Assembly: GCA_019188255.1 (NCBI GenBank)
Contig: JAETXT010000007.1
Coordinates: 1,922,001-1,986,000, forward strand
DNA from: Verticillium longisporum
Lineage: Eukaryota; Ascomycota; Sordariomycetes; Glomerellales; Plectosphaerellaceae
Direction of reading: 5' to 3'
Length of the DNA stretch: 64,000 nt
The notes below the pieces were generated by a model. The model had not been told where the DNA came from. It did not search any database and saw only the letters and a list, made by a program, of their open reading frames with translations. This document shows positions 11,033 through 21,677 of the stretch, in pieces. Made by a program: the position numbers and the translations under genes. Within the stretch, counting starts at the first letter, position 1, and the number at the start of each line of letters is the position of its first letter.

Positions 11033-12623
11033 TTACCACGGCCGAGCAGGCAGCTCCGCCAGAGGCGACGTGCACTTGGCCTTGAGCGCGGCCTTGCCCT
11101 CGTCGCTCGTCGCCGAGACGCACGGGGCGCCAACACCGTCCTTGATGCCGTCGCACAGGATGACGGGCGGGCCGCCACAGGGGCTCTGGACGTTGAAGTC
11201 CTTGAAGCGAATGTTCTCGCACACGGCATTGGGGCTCGAGCTGCACGTCAGGCGGGCGACGGCGCGGCCGTACTTGCCGCTCGTGGTGCCGGTGAAGTTC
11301 TCAAAGAGAACGTTGGAGATGTCGACCTTGGAGGGGAACTGCGCGCACGTCGTCGAGTTGATCTGGAAGTAGCAGCTATCGAGGAAGGCGGCGTACTCGT
11401 TGTTGGCGTTCCAGAAGTTGCGGAACGTCACGTTGTTGATGAAGCCGTAGCCGGCCTTTTCACCGGCCCACGACTTGAGGCGGGCGCTGTGCTGCGCTGG
11501 ATGTCAGCAGGTGACTCACGTGAGAGACGCAACAGCGGACGCGGATTTACCTGGCCGTTGAGCATCCAGACGTTCTCAATGACAACGTCCTGGATGAAGG
11601 ACTTTTCGCCCTGGTACTGGCCGATGGAGCCCATGGACTGCCCGTGGGTGCCTGGAGATGGTGTCAGTCAGCTTCATGCTGATTTATCACGACCAGCTAT
11701 CGTTGCCTCTTCTTACCGTTGCAGTACATGGTGTCGACGTGAATGTCGGTGGCGTTCGACTTGGGCGAGAAGCAGTCATCGCCAATGTTGACCCACGCCC
11801 TCTCGACGCGGACCTTCTCGACGTTCAGGGAGTCGAAGAAGTCGGTGTTCTTGGGGAGAGCAGTGGCGTTGTTGGACTCGGCCGTGCAGGCCACGTCCTT
11901 GAACGAGATGTCCTTGGCTATGGGGAAGGAAAAAAGAAAGAAGAGTCAGCAAGATGACTCTCCTTGTATCGGAACCACCCCCCGAGTCAGCGGACGGAGA
12001 AACTTACAGGTGACGACAAAGGTGGTCCAGCAGGGCGAGTCCTTGAAGTGGATGCCCTCGACGTGCAGGCCCGTGGCGTTCTCGGCGTAGAACAGAATGG
12101 GACGGAGGTAGGCGTTGGCGGGGTCGAGGATCTCGAGGCCGGAAAACTCGTTCCACCACCCCTCGCCGTTGCCGATGTGGACGCCCTCGCCGGAGATCTT
12201 GACGTCCTTGCAGCCAGACATCCAGAACAAGTTGCTCGTCTGGAAGGGGAGGCGGAACGAGTAGGCCTGCCAGAAAGGCGTGTCGGTGGTGAACTTGACT
12301 CCGCCGGCGAGGCGCAGGTGGACGGTGTGGAGGAACGTCAGGACGAGGGGCTTGCCGATGACAAAGGTCTCGCCCTTGGGCAGGTAGAGGGTGCCGCCGT
12401 GGTTGGCGTTGTGGAGGCCCTGGAGGAAGGCGTCGGCCACGTCGTCCGTGTCGTTCTTGGAGGCACGGATCTTGACCGTCTTGCGGTTGCAGGTCGCGCC
12501 GCGGCGCTGGTACGGGTGCTTGACCCTGAACTCCTCGAGAGAGCGGGGGACGCCGGCGGGGATCTCGAGGGCCAGGACCGCCACGACCCCGGAGAGGGCC
12601 GTCAGGAGGGAGGAGATTCTCAT
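11033..12623 (-). CDS. Secreted GH28 exo-polygalacturonase-like enzyme
   Basis: Four exons (12623-12008, 11917-11717, 11651-11551, 11491-11033) give 458 residues, normal for fungal exo-acting GH28 proteins. The N-terminus MRISSLLTALSGVVAVLALE is a signal peptide. GH28 landmarks are in order: NTD at 229-231, GDDC with the Asp pair at 252-253, THG with His275-Gly276, and R310-L-K312. These are the catalytic acids and the substrate-binding His and Arg/Lys of the family. The parallel beta-helix enzyme hydrolyses galacturonic-acid linkages in pectin outside the cell. Exo mode is suggested by the GSIGQYQGE stretch, but rhamno- or xylogalacturonan activity is not excluded. Asn-rich sequons suggest N-glycosylation. 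A TATA motif lies about 100 bp upstream. Confidence 0.92.
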
Positions 12624-12717
12624 CGTGTGATATCTGCAGCACTCTTGGGGTTGTGAGACTGGACCTGAGGGTTGAAGATCTGGTGGGAGGTCTCAGAAGC
12701 GTGCCGAAGCCGAGAGC

Positions 12718-12724
12718 CTTTATA
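12718..12724 (-). promoter_or_regulatory. Putative TATA box of the GH28 gene
   Basis: TATAAAG on the minus strand, about 95-100 bp before the ATG at 12623; a CRE-like GACGTC lies a few bases further upstream. Confidence 0.5.
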
Positions 12725-14537
12725 CGTCATCCGCATCTCGACGTCACCTCCCCGGAGGAGGGAGCTAGCCATCTCGGTAGCTTCCTGCCTGCCTCACCTC
12801 TCTGATCTCAGGCACGAGAACCCCTCGCGCGCCGCGTTTCGGGGTTGAATTTCTCCTCCTGCCTCGGGTGCTTATTTCCCCCGGGCTCGTCTCCGCCATG
12901 GTCCCCCGCCGGCGGCCCCAGATTCCCCTCACAGACGACGCCTGGTCGGAGGAGACTAGGACGTCAGGCTTGTCTCTCGCAGTCTACCACACGGAACTCG
13001 GCACCGCAGGATGGGGGCGTGAGAACGGGCAAGCCCGCTCGACATGGCAGCCTCGTCTCCCAAAGCAAAGAACAGAACAAGAGCTCGTCGAAAAGAGGAG
13101 CCCTGCACTCGGCGGCGGCCCCGGGCAGTGCTGTGCATTTAGCTGTGCCGGATAGCCGTTCAGGGGAACCGATCCTTCTCCACGCCAAGCACGATCATTG
13201 ATGGAAATCCATCATGGCTCGCCACGCGCCGCGTCTGCAACGGGCGGGCTGGTGTGGGGAGGGAGCTGCAGCGCCAGGGCTGATCTAGATGACCCACCTC
13301 ACGGCTTTCCATTCATGGGAAATTGTTCCCTGGGGGTGCTGGGAGGGGGACGGGGCATCCCAATGTGTCTCCCTGAGGGGATCATTTGGGGAACCGATCC
13401 CCGGGGCTAGATCGCCGTTTGGTGGTTGTGCGGGGGGCGGACGCCGAGATATGCTTGTTTTTTGTCTTTTTGCCTTTGTCCCTGGCTGCAGGGGAGGGCC
13501 CCCCGGAGGTGGTATTGCGTGGGCTGTAGAGTGGCCAGATGCACTGCAAGCTGAAATGAGCAATCTATCTGCGGCATGGGCTGCAAAGCTGTGAAGTGCT
13601 GAGATCGTGCGTCTGTCAGCAAAATATAGCTGCACTTTTGCGTCTTTTCGTCCACCACATGACCAGGCCATCATTTGCTGCAGCTTTGGATCTGCTTGCT
13701 GTGGAAATTGTTCGTTTCATCGTCGTACCTATCGTCGGAAGAATTGTCGTCTGGTGACCGATACGAGGTACAGCAAAGTAAAGCGAAACCAGGAACCACG
13801 AGTGACGCTGTCGAGTTAGGAACCAGTGAGTGTCTCTGTACTAGACCATCCGTCCCCAGGTCGTAGGCTTCTCAAGCCCAGGCGGTGTACGTCAACAGCT
13901 AGAGGGCTTCGAGAAAGCAGCAAAGACGATGGAAGTCCACAAACTTCATATCAGACAGATCCATCTTCAATCATTGTATGTCGAATTCCCGACGTTCCAA
14001 GTGAGCCGCATCGAGCCCGGGAGGGCGGGCGCAGGCTGAGCCGCAGGCTTGGAGGATCTCTTGGCACGCCGCCAAGCGAACTGACATGTCTTGGCCCGAT
14101 GCAGGGTGTTCGCCATGACGTCGATTACGCCGGGCTGCTGTGTGAGACTGCCGCCGATCGTTTGGAGATGGTCAGCTGCGTTGCTTTTCTGTGTTTCGGT
14201 CGAGTCGAGGTTTGGAGGCCGCTTGGTGTCGCAATTCGTCTCTTGCCTGCTCGTCGAGTCCGAGGTCGTCGGTTGACGAGGCACGAGGCAGCGTCAGCGG
14301 TATTCAGCAGGCCCGAACGAGGGATCCATTCGTTGTCTCAATATCTGGACAGATTTGTAGGAATTAATTCTCGGCAGGTTCTAACCAAGTGGACTATAGC
14401 CTATTCATAACCGGAGGTATCATACGTAAACTCAAGAAAGGAAAAAACAAAGTGGCCTCCAGAACTCGTCGCACTCTTGCACATTATCCAATCCCATTAT
14501 CGCACAGTATCTCCCAACCATATTCATCCTCATACCA
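12725..14537. other. Intergenic region
   Basis: Between the GH28 promoter and the 3' end of the C2-domain gene. Several frames of 60-190 codons exist, but none has a recognised domain or a convincing promoter. Confidence 0.5.
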
Positions 14538-16539
14538 TCACGAACTAAAGGAGCTCCCGCTCGAGCTGGGACTCCGCATGCGCACAATCCTGACGCCGCC
14601 GGGCCGGTTATGCTTCACGTCAGCCTGGTTCTTCTTCAGGCGCGCGAGCTCCTCGTCGCCGACGGCCATGGTGCGGATATTGAGCCCCGGGAAATTCTGC
14701 CGCAGATACGCCGCGAAGATGGGCAGGATCGACTTGTCCGGGCGGTAGGTGCCCGACTCGTTGTCGATGATGAGCTGGTAGTAGGACGGGCTGTTGGCCG
14801 GCGTCGCGTCGATGCCCGAGATGGCGAGGTTCGCGAACCGCGCCCTGCCGCGGTCCTCGTCGGCGGGGATGCCGGCGGCAGCGAAGGAGGAGGAGAAGGT
14901 GGAGGACGGCGTGTGGGGGCGCTCGAGGCGCTGGATGAAGAACTCGCCGGCGCAGGCGACGTAGCGCGCGACGTCGCTGTGCATGGTGTGCTTGCTCAGC
15001 AGGTCGATGCTGACCTCCTTGCCCGTCTCGGTGAAGCGGAGGCGGCCGTCGAGGGTCAGGACGTAGGTGAAGAGGCGGCCGCCGTTGCCGTAGTGGGCGA
15101 GGCGCAGGAGCTCGGTCGACGCCTCGACGGTGCAGGGCGTGAGGGGCTTGATCTCGGACGTGACCTTGTGGCGGTACACGCGCCTGTGCTGCTTGTGCAG
15201 GGCGCGGCTGAGGATGCGGCCGCGGAGGCCCTTGGACGTGAACATGGAGCCGATGATGTGGCGGAACTCGACGTAGCGGTGGTACAGCTCGGGCGGCACC
15301 GGGCCGGCGAGCTGCATCTCGTTTGACTGGAAGCTGTGCCGGCGTCAGCAGTGGATTCGTGGGTTACTCTCTGGCAAAGGCGGCTCAAGGGGCACTCACT
15401 CATATCTCTGTGCGTGCTTGACGTGGCGGCACCCTTCCTCCACGTCGGCATACTCATAGTCGTCGTCTGCATTGACATTGACACGCGTGCCCGTCAACAG
15501 CCCAATCGTCGGACTGAAGTGCTTGATGGACATGGACGGCCCGACGGTGTAGATCTGGGCATGCGGCGGCGGCGACACGCCGAGCACCTGCATGCTCACC
15601 CACAGGCTGGGCGTGTAGTGGTCGTGGCCGCTGTAGAGGGCGCGGACGAGGTAGACGCCCTTGTGCGCCGACCGTTTCCGGACCTTGTACTCCCGGCCCG
15701 GCGGCGGGACGCCCAGCCAGTCCTCGCTGATGCCGTCGACGTCGATGGTGACGTTGCCGAGCCGGTCGTCCGAGTCGGGGTAGTCCTCGTCGTAGATGCG
15801 GCATTTCAGCGTGAAGCCGCTCGCCGGGACGTTGGCGACGATCCACTCCTCGTCCCAGACGGGCTTCGTCGTGCGTCGAATGGTGCGCGACCGCCACGTG
15901 AGGTCCGGGTCCTCCTCATGGCGCGTGACGAGCGGCGTCTTGAGCGTGGCGTGGACAAAGGGATCCGACGACCACGTCGACAGGTCGGCGACGGGCAGGT
16001 GCTCGGCGCGGTGGAAGATGAACCTGACGGTGAAGCCCGGCGGCGCGCGGGGCAGCGGGGTCCTGTCGAGGCCGCCGGGCAGCTTGGCGACGGCCTTGTG
16101 CTTGATCGTCTTGGCCTTCCGGATGGCCTTGTCCTTAAGGTTGAGGCTGCCGTTGTCGGAGGAGGAGGAGGAGGAGGAGGAGCTGCTCGTCCGGGACGAC
16201 GCCGACGAGCTCGTCCTGCGCTTGTGCTTCGACTTGGACTTCAGGCGCCCACTGCGACCGACGCGATGCGTCTCCTGCCCATGCTCATGCTCATGCTCAT
16301 GCGCATCGTGGGGTGAATCATGTCTCTCTGGTGTCTCGGTCAGCTGCGTGCTCGCTCTTCACAGCATTTCGTTTTTCTGTCTTTCTGGTTGAATCAATTG
16401 ACAGGGGGAGGGTGGCAGGGTCCTGACCAGTCTGTTCGAGGGGCAGCTCCTCCGACGGCTGCGAAGCCGCTGTTGCGGGATTGTGCTGAGGTGACGTCGT
16501 CTGCATGGCAAAGGCGATGGGGTTCTCACGAGGCACCAT
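14538..16539 (-). CDS. C2-domain protein (5' part needs one indel or an unseen intron)
   Basis: The body runs from about 16335 to 15400, then an intron at 15334-15399 (GTGAGT to CACAG), then 15333-14538. It starts with a His/Glu repeat and a poly-Ser run. A C2-like beta-sandwich follows: FTVRFIFHRAEHLPVADL, SDPFVHATL, KPVWDEEW, CRIYDEDYPDSDDRLGN. The Asp pattern matches Ca2+-loop residues of membrane-targeting C2 domains. The second half is a conserved globular region of unknown role ending in a basic, Ser-rich tail. The body frame has no ATG. A frame starting MVPRENPIAFAMQ at 16539, with a perfect ACCATGG context, is open to 16318 and would join after a one-base change near 16325-16345, giving about 644 residues. 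Ca2+/phospholipid binding is inferred from the domain only. Confidence 0.7.
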
Positions 16540-17454
16540 GGTAAGACTCCGTGAGATCCGAGAAAAGTGTCGCGTTTCGCTCGTCAAGTGCTCTGGTCAA
16601 ACAGTGCCAGTGCCCGGAACCGCGCTCCCTGTCCGTAGATTCATGCTCCCGAGATGTCGTCTTGGCATCCGGGATGCAGTGGAGATAAAAAGTGCCTCCC
16701 GTTCGAGGTCATGAGTCGGTCGTTGATGGAACTGGGGGTGCAAGGGCTGAAGGAGGGTATCGGCTGAAGAGAGAGAGGCTGGGGCACAGACGAGGGAGGG
16801 GGTGGTAGGGAATGGTGCAGGCGTCAGCGCAGTCGAACACATACACGTGGTGCAGCCGAATGCAGAGGGAAGGCAGCAGCTGCCTGAGCTACCTACCCAA
16901 GGTACCTGGTAGGCACCTTAGGTACCTGGTAGGTACCTTGGACGCGTGCGGCGTCGTAAGGCTGTGCCGGGAGCGCGACTCGTCATTCGACAGCGCCACG
17001 AATGTTCGGCACTTCGGCATTGCCTGCTGTGAGCCAGATGCGTTAAAAGTGAGTTTGGCTTCGTTCTAAAAGCTTTGCACGGAAGCTCTGTCGCCTCAGC
17101 CACAGGCACGGCTATTGATTTGGCTTGCATGTGGAGGGCTTTTTGCCATGTCTCGGCAGTCGTGGTCAGCCCTGGGACTGGAGGTGAATCTCGTCGGTCA
17201 TCGTGGCCTATTTGATCCAAGGTACTCAGAGGCCTCCGTTGTGGATGAGCTTTGCCTCTCGTCTCTCGTCTCCCGGAAAGGAGTTGCCATGGTGCTCCAC
17301 GATGCTGGCAAGCGACACAATGTACACGAGGTCTGCGCACACCACCTTCAGCACAAGGACATACATTCCTGCCAGGAAACGGGCACATGCAAGTCGGTGC
17401 TGTTGACTACGGACCGCTCCATCTTCATACGCTACTGGCCATCACGCCCATCTC
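16540..17454. other. Intergenic region with KpnI-type palindrome repeats
   Basis: Between the C2-gene start and the P450 remnant. It contains the 20-bp tandem repeat at 16901-16940; no gene is supported. Confidence 0.5.
16901..16940. repeat. 20-bp tandem repeat (2 copies)
   Basis: Copies at 16901-16920 and 16921-16940 begin GGTACCTGGTAGG and differ at two positions. Each holds the self-complementary GGTACC and resembles the TACCTAGGTA motifs seen elsewhere in the window. Confidence 0.85.
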
Positions 17455-18147
17455 GCCCGCACACGGACGCCACGACTGCCAGGCGGCGAAGAACGCGGCG
17501 TTGAAGTCCTCCTGGTCGAGGCACTTGACGCCCTTTCCGAGGGCATAGTTCTGGATGACATCCTTGGTGGCAGCCTGCAGCGCAGGATTGATGGCGAAGG
17601 GCGTCTCGGTCTGCGCGAACCCTTTAAAGCGCCGCAGGAGGTCGGCGAGCGTCTCGTCAAGGACGGGCGTCAATCGGCGGACGTTTTTGCTGGGAGAAAA
17701 AGCGGCCCATGGCGGCGCGGCGCGGCCGGTGAAGGTCCTGGGGTCCCGTGGAGATGGAAGCATCATGCGTCTGGAAGAAATTGAGGACGGTCCAGGCCTT
17801 GTCGCGACGGTGTGACGAGGACTGCGGGGCGTAGAGCTGGTCGACGAAGGCTGGATCGTTGACCTGCAAGACGTCAGGCATGATCCTCACGACGGGCCCG
17901 TATCTGCGATGCATCCCCTCGATGACAAAGGTGTACTGGCCGCCGCGAACAATGTCATGATAGGCAGCATACCAGGTGGTCAGAGCTGGTGGCGTTGTCA
18001 ATGGCTGCAGTCTGCGGATGCTCGTTGACACGTACCTGCAATGGTTGGACCGGGAAACTTGCTCAATGGGCTGAAATAGACGCGACGTATGGCCACGACT
18101 GCGCAGTAGAGGACGACGAGTCCTGAGAGCAAGAGGTGGTTGACCAT
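17455..18147 (-). pseudogene. Truncated cytochrome P450 (N-terminal part only)
   Basis: Exon 1 (18147-18036) begins MVNHLLLSGLVVLYCAVVA, a membrane anchor, followed by the hinge LSKFPGPTIA. A 49-nt GTACGT...CACCAG intron (17987-18035) leads into YHDIVRGGQYTFVIEGMHRR, YGPVVRIMPDVLQVNDPAF and DLHRPRRAAMGRFFS, all standard for the B and C helix region of fungal P450s. The frame breaks at a T5 run on the plus strand (17694-17698), where one base too many precedes NVRRLTPVLDETL. Homology continues to about 17474 (DFNAAFFAAWQS) and stops. The I-helix, ExxR and heme-Cys regions are absent downstream, so about half of a normal 500-residue protein is missing. No activity is expected. Confidence 0.85.
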
Positions 18148-18832
18148 CCTGCGTCAGGGTCCAGGCATTCTCTGCGGATGACGGATAACGTCCAGGCATC
18201 GCGAAGCGGAAAGACCTCGATTTATGGACGGCATTCTGGATCCTTCAGCGTGTCTGCCACAGAAAGGAGTCCGGGTGGTCCAATGATGATGTCTCAATTA
18301 TTGTAATTCCAATCCCTCAGAGGCTGGTCGAGATGGTTCAAGTTGGCTGTTTCGTTGAAGGTGCGTCGACCATGTGGCAGGAGACACTAAAAAGTGACGT
18401 AAGCAACATCCTCACGATGCTTGTGCAAGGGAAGGGTACCGATGGCGACTGCTCTACCTATCAGGTAGGTCCGATATTTACAGAAGAAGCCTGATGCAAA
18501 TAATATTGTTGAGCTAGATTTGCCCGCCTCTTCATCATGGACAATAATGGGCTTCGAATAGGATGTGTTAGGGTGCTCTTGTGGAGGATGTCTTTCAGCA
18601 GTGTCGACTCCGCTCCCTCCTGCCTGTGAACATTGGAATTTCATCGGCTCTAGCTGTTCACATAATGGCCCGATGAAAGAAGATAAGAACAAATCCCCCC
18701 ACATGAGGCACGGAAGCTCATCTTACGCGCTGGTAATTGCTTGCAGCTCTCTGGCTTTCTGAGAGGCCGTTGATCACGACAAGTCCTCAACCAATCACAT
18801 GAAGAGAAACACCCATGAGTACCCTGCCATAC

Positions 18833-18842
18833 TACCTAGGTA
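18833..18842. repeat. TACCTAGGTA palindrome
   Basis: Perfect 10-bp inverted repeat, extended by further TAGG units to about 18849. Confidence 0.7.
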
Positions 18843-19006
18843 GGTAGGTATAGTAGAAAGGGCAGGGCAAGACGAGGCGACAGCGAGAAGATCGAGAACG
18901 TGAGCAACATCTGGATCATAGAATTCGACTCATCTCGAGCCTGCATCATTGGCCGAGGCCCGCGCGTGGCTGATGCAGAGACCTTGGTTGTGTCGAGTTG
19001 CTGGAC

Positions 19007-19043
19007 GTGTGTCGAAGGACGTGTGTCGAAGGACGTGTCGAGG
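19007..19043. repeat. Short direct repeat GGACGTGTGTCGAA
   Basis: The unit occurs about 2.5 times in a row, the last copy having lost two bases. Confidence 0.6.
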
Positions 19044-19312
19044 GTGACGTCAAGGCCGCACAACACAGCGAGTGGGCCAATGACGTGCCTAACACCCATC
19101 CCCAACCAGCTCACCACCCTGTTTTCCAACTTCACGGCGACAGAATCCCAGTGAGATCATACGGGCAGCGGGCATCTTTAAGGAAGATGGAGCCCGGGAG
19201 GCTATATCCTGTGGCTTCTCGTTCTCTTTGAATGAACTGCGATTTTTCGACAACCATCACGTCGCTTCCTCTATCCCCGCTACATCGACCCATCTCAACC
19301 TCCAATCCGAGC

Positions 19313-19322
19313 TACCTAGGTA
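19313..19322. repeat. TACCTAGGTA palindrome upstream of the NTF2-like gene
   Basis: Perfect palindrome about 107 bp before the ATG at 19429; it could be promoter or transcribed leader sequence. Confidence 0.6.
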
Positions 19323-19428
19323 CCTACTCGAACGCAGAGGACCCCTAAACCCTCTAAAGACCCCTGAAGCTACTCCCCCACCATCACCACCACCACCACC
19401 ACCACGCCAGCCCCTCACAACCACCACC

Positions 19429-19851
19429 ATGTCCAAGCCCAACAACATCTACCACCGCAACCGCGACGACACCATCGAGGCCACGACCCTCCTGTGGCGC
19501 GCCCTCTGCGACTCGAACCCGAAAAAGTCCCTCAAGAAGTACCTCGGCGACGACGCCATCCTCGTCCAGGTCGACGGCACCCTCGTCTCCAAGGACACGG
19601 AGCCCTCGCTCGAGGAGTACCTCGAGGACATGGAGCCCTGGACCGCCTACCGCATGCAGGACGCCGACGACGCCGACTTTGTCGAGATTGACATGATGTC
19701 CACGTCGCTGACCTACCGCGTCACCGTCTGGCAGCAGATCGGCGACGCCAAGGACCGCATGAAGCCCACCGAGGCCATCTGCACCGATGTCTGGCGCCAG
19801 AATGCTGGCGGCGACTGGACCTGCTGCGTCCACCACATGGCGCCGGCCTAG
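19429..19851 (+). CDS. Small NTF2/SnoaL-like protein
   Basis: Single exon, 140 residues. I chose ATG 19429 (ACCACCATGT, good context) over an in-frame frame beginning at 19228, because the upstream part encodes low-complexity Pro/Thr sequence typical of a translated leader. The protein has the alternating helix and strand pattern of an NTF2-like cone fold: DDTIEATTLLWRALC, LKKYLGDDAILVQVDG, PSLEEYLEDMEPW, LTYRVTVWQ, TDVWRQNAGGDWTCCVHHM. The C-terminal strand with a Trp before a His-His pair is common in DUF4440/SnoaL-like members. There is no signal peptide, so it is probably cytosolic. The substrate is unknown. Confidence 0.75.
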   Translation: MSKPNNIYHRNRDDTIEATTLLWRALCDSNPKKSLKKYLGDDAILVQVDGTLVSKDTEPSLEEYLEDMEPWTAYRMQDADDADFVEIDMMSTSLTYRVTVWQQIGDAKDRMKPTEAICTDVWRQNAGGDWTCCVHHMAPA

Positions 19852-20117
19852 GGGAAGCCCGAGAAATCTTGTTCTCGTTCTCATTATTATTTGGCTTGGG
19901 GAGTTTTGTATCATTAGTTCACGAGACATGACGAGCGATGGAAGGAGGGCTTCGTGGATGTCGTGGAGCATCGGGTTTCGGAGTTGGTTTAGGACTGAAT
20001 TGAACCCTTTTTGATCCTTCCTTTGATGACTCTTTTGATTTCTTTTTTTTTTCCTTGTCGCCATCATCTCTCGTCTCCTTTAATACTCATCACGCTCGTC
20101 CTGCGTCGTGGAGGCGA

Positions 20118-20577
20118 TTATCGATCCGACAGCTCTATGCCCTCTTCCGACTCGTCTCCCGCCCTGTGTGACTGGCGGCTGTTCGAGTCGTACTCGACAG
20201 TGACCTCCCGCGTCCTCGTGATGCCCCCTTTCTGCTCCAATTCTCGGGGTAACATGCTCCGGTCGCTGCTGGCATCGCCCTTGCTCAACGGAAGCCCCTC
20301 ATCGTCGGCTGTGTTCAGCGTTGCTCGGCGCCTGAAACTTGCTCAACGTATCGGACCTGATGTACTGTCCGGAGGAGTACGCAGAGGGACCGCGACCGCT
20401 GCGCACGTTGCGAACGGGATCACGGAGAACCGGAATCGAAGCGGCGATGATGGTGGCGTTAGGTTCCGCTTCGGCCCAGATCCAGAAGAGGGCGAGTTTC
20501 CATGTGTCTGCCGACCAGTCAGCAACATCCTCCACGGCGATGAGGGGGCTCTGATGTACAGTCTTGAACATTTCTGA
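20118..20577 (-). pseudogene. C-terminal remnant of a SAT4/rhodopsin-like integral membrane protein
   Basis: On the minus strand a frame reads MFKTVHQSPLIAVEDVADWS and TWKLALFWIWAEAEPNATII, then AASIPVLRDPV. This is the last membrane helix and its flank in the large fungal SAT4/Pth11-related family. A stop at 20299 interrupts it, but a shifted frame continues with GITRTREVTVEYDSN and ends at 20118, also typical of the family tail. The shift lies near 20300-20315. The six upstream membrane helices are missing, and the homology ends about where the FAD-oxidase remnant starts on the opposite strand. It is a dead fragment. Confidence 0.7.
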
Positions 20578-20579
20578 GT

Positions 20580-21677
20580 TTGATGATGAGCACACTGTAT
20601 GAGCCCTTGGGATACGGCGTTGGTGGCTTGTCTCTCGGGGGAGGTGCCTCCTTCCACACCGGCAAGCGTGGCTTCACGTGCAACAACATTGTGAACTATG
20701 AAATTGTCCTTGCGGATGGCACCATTGCCAATGCCAATGCTGTGGAGAACTCCGGTCTTCACAGGGCTTCGAAAGGCGGAGGCAATAACTTTGGCATCGT
20801 CACGCGCTTCGACTTGCAGACCTTTGAAGATGCAAAGGGTGGGCTGTACGGGGGTCTATTGTTCTTGACTTGCGATGACAGGGACGCCATTCTGGCTCAG
20901 TTCTCGAGGCTTGTTGAGATCAACCACGAGCACCCCGAGGACACAGAGGTCATTGCCTTTACCTATGGGGGGTCGGGTGCGCCCATGATCGCTGTCGTCA
21001 CCATTAACACGACTGGCCTGGAGGATTCGACCTCGTTCGCTCCGCTGAATCAGTTGACGCCTGTGCGGGATGACCGCAGCAGGAAGAAATATGGCAAGGT
21101 CATCACGGACTTTGCCTCCCCAGGAGGTGCCAGTTATGTGTGCAGCGCAGTTCAGGTACGGTTGCGCTGTTTCGCTAACAAATAACAGGAGTGTGTGGTT
21201 CTCTTATCTGTTTCCAGAACAACATGGATGTCCTGAAAAAGATATCTGCGCTTTGCGATGCCTTTGTGGCCGACCTGACGAGCTTGTGGCCCGAACTTGG
21301 CATAGACTTTGTCATCCAGCCCTTTCCAAGCACTTCGCCAACAGGGGGAATGGTAACAACGTGCTTGGCCTGAAGAAGTCTCTGACGCACGGCTCGATTA
21401 TCTGGCTCGGTCAGTTTCCATGCAGATTCTCGAGCAGGAGTCTGTGGCCTTTGCTAAGCTCGCGGCGTTGACGGCCGAGCTTGGGGCCTACGCCGAGTCA
21501 AAGGACGCAGCAACTACGTGGAGGTACCTCAACTATGTCAATCCGGCGCAGGACCCCTTTTCGACGTTTGGCGAGGAGAATTTTCAGTTCTTGAAGAAAG
21601 TGGCGGCTGAATATGATCCGAAGGCATTCTTCCAGATGAGGGTCTCTGGAGGGTTCAAAATCTCACGCGTGCAGTGA
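20580..21677 (+). pseudogene. 5'-truncated BBE-type FAD-linked oxidoreductase
   Basis: Exon 20580-21155 reads YGVGGLSLGGGASFHTGKRG, then IVLADGTIANANA and GGGNNFGIVTRFDL, the second half of the FAD_binding_4 domain. A 62-nt intron (21156-21217, GTACGG to TTTCCAG with GCTAAC branch) joins in frame to NNMDVLKKISALCDAFVADL. The BBE C-terminal domain follows (WRYLNYVNPAQDPF, YGEE-like, GGFKISRVQ). Two single-base losses, near 21324-21327 and 21412-21417, break the frame. The N-terminal FAD-binding part, including the covalent-flavin region, is absent because the adjacent DNA is the SAT4 remnant. Such enzymes oxidise secondary metabolites, sugars or alkaloids; this copy cannot. Confidence 0.85.

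Larger units (their letters stand above)
18148..19428. other. Intergenic region with TACCTAGGTA motifs
   Basis: No gene supported. It carries TACCTAGGTA palindromes at 18833-18842 and 19313-19322 and a short GGACGTGTGTCGAA repeat near 19007-19040. Confidence 0.5.

Noticed and set aside
11964..12656. 230-codon plus-strand frame opposite the GH28 gene
   Set aside because: Antisense of exon 1, which encodes a clear signal peptide and GH28 sequence on the minus strand.
13826..14410. 194-codon plus-strand frame in the intergenic region
   Set aside because: No domain and no promoter features; average fungal composition for chance frames.
14610..16392. Long plus-strand frames opposite the C2-domain gene
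   Set aside because: Ala/Gly/Arg/Val-rich antisense frames of a GC-rich coding region; no recognised domain.
21156..21217. Apparent frameshift in the FAD-oxidase remnant
   Set aside because: This is better explained as a 62-nt intron with GTACGG donor, GCTAAC branch and TTTCCAG acceptor, which restores the frame exactly.
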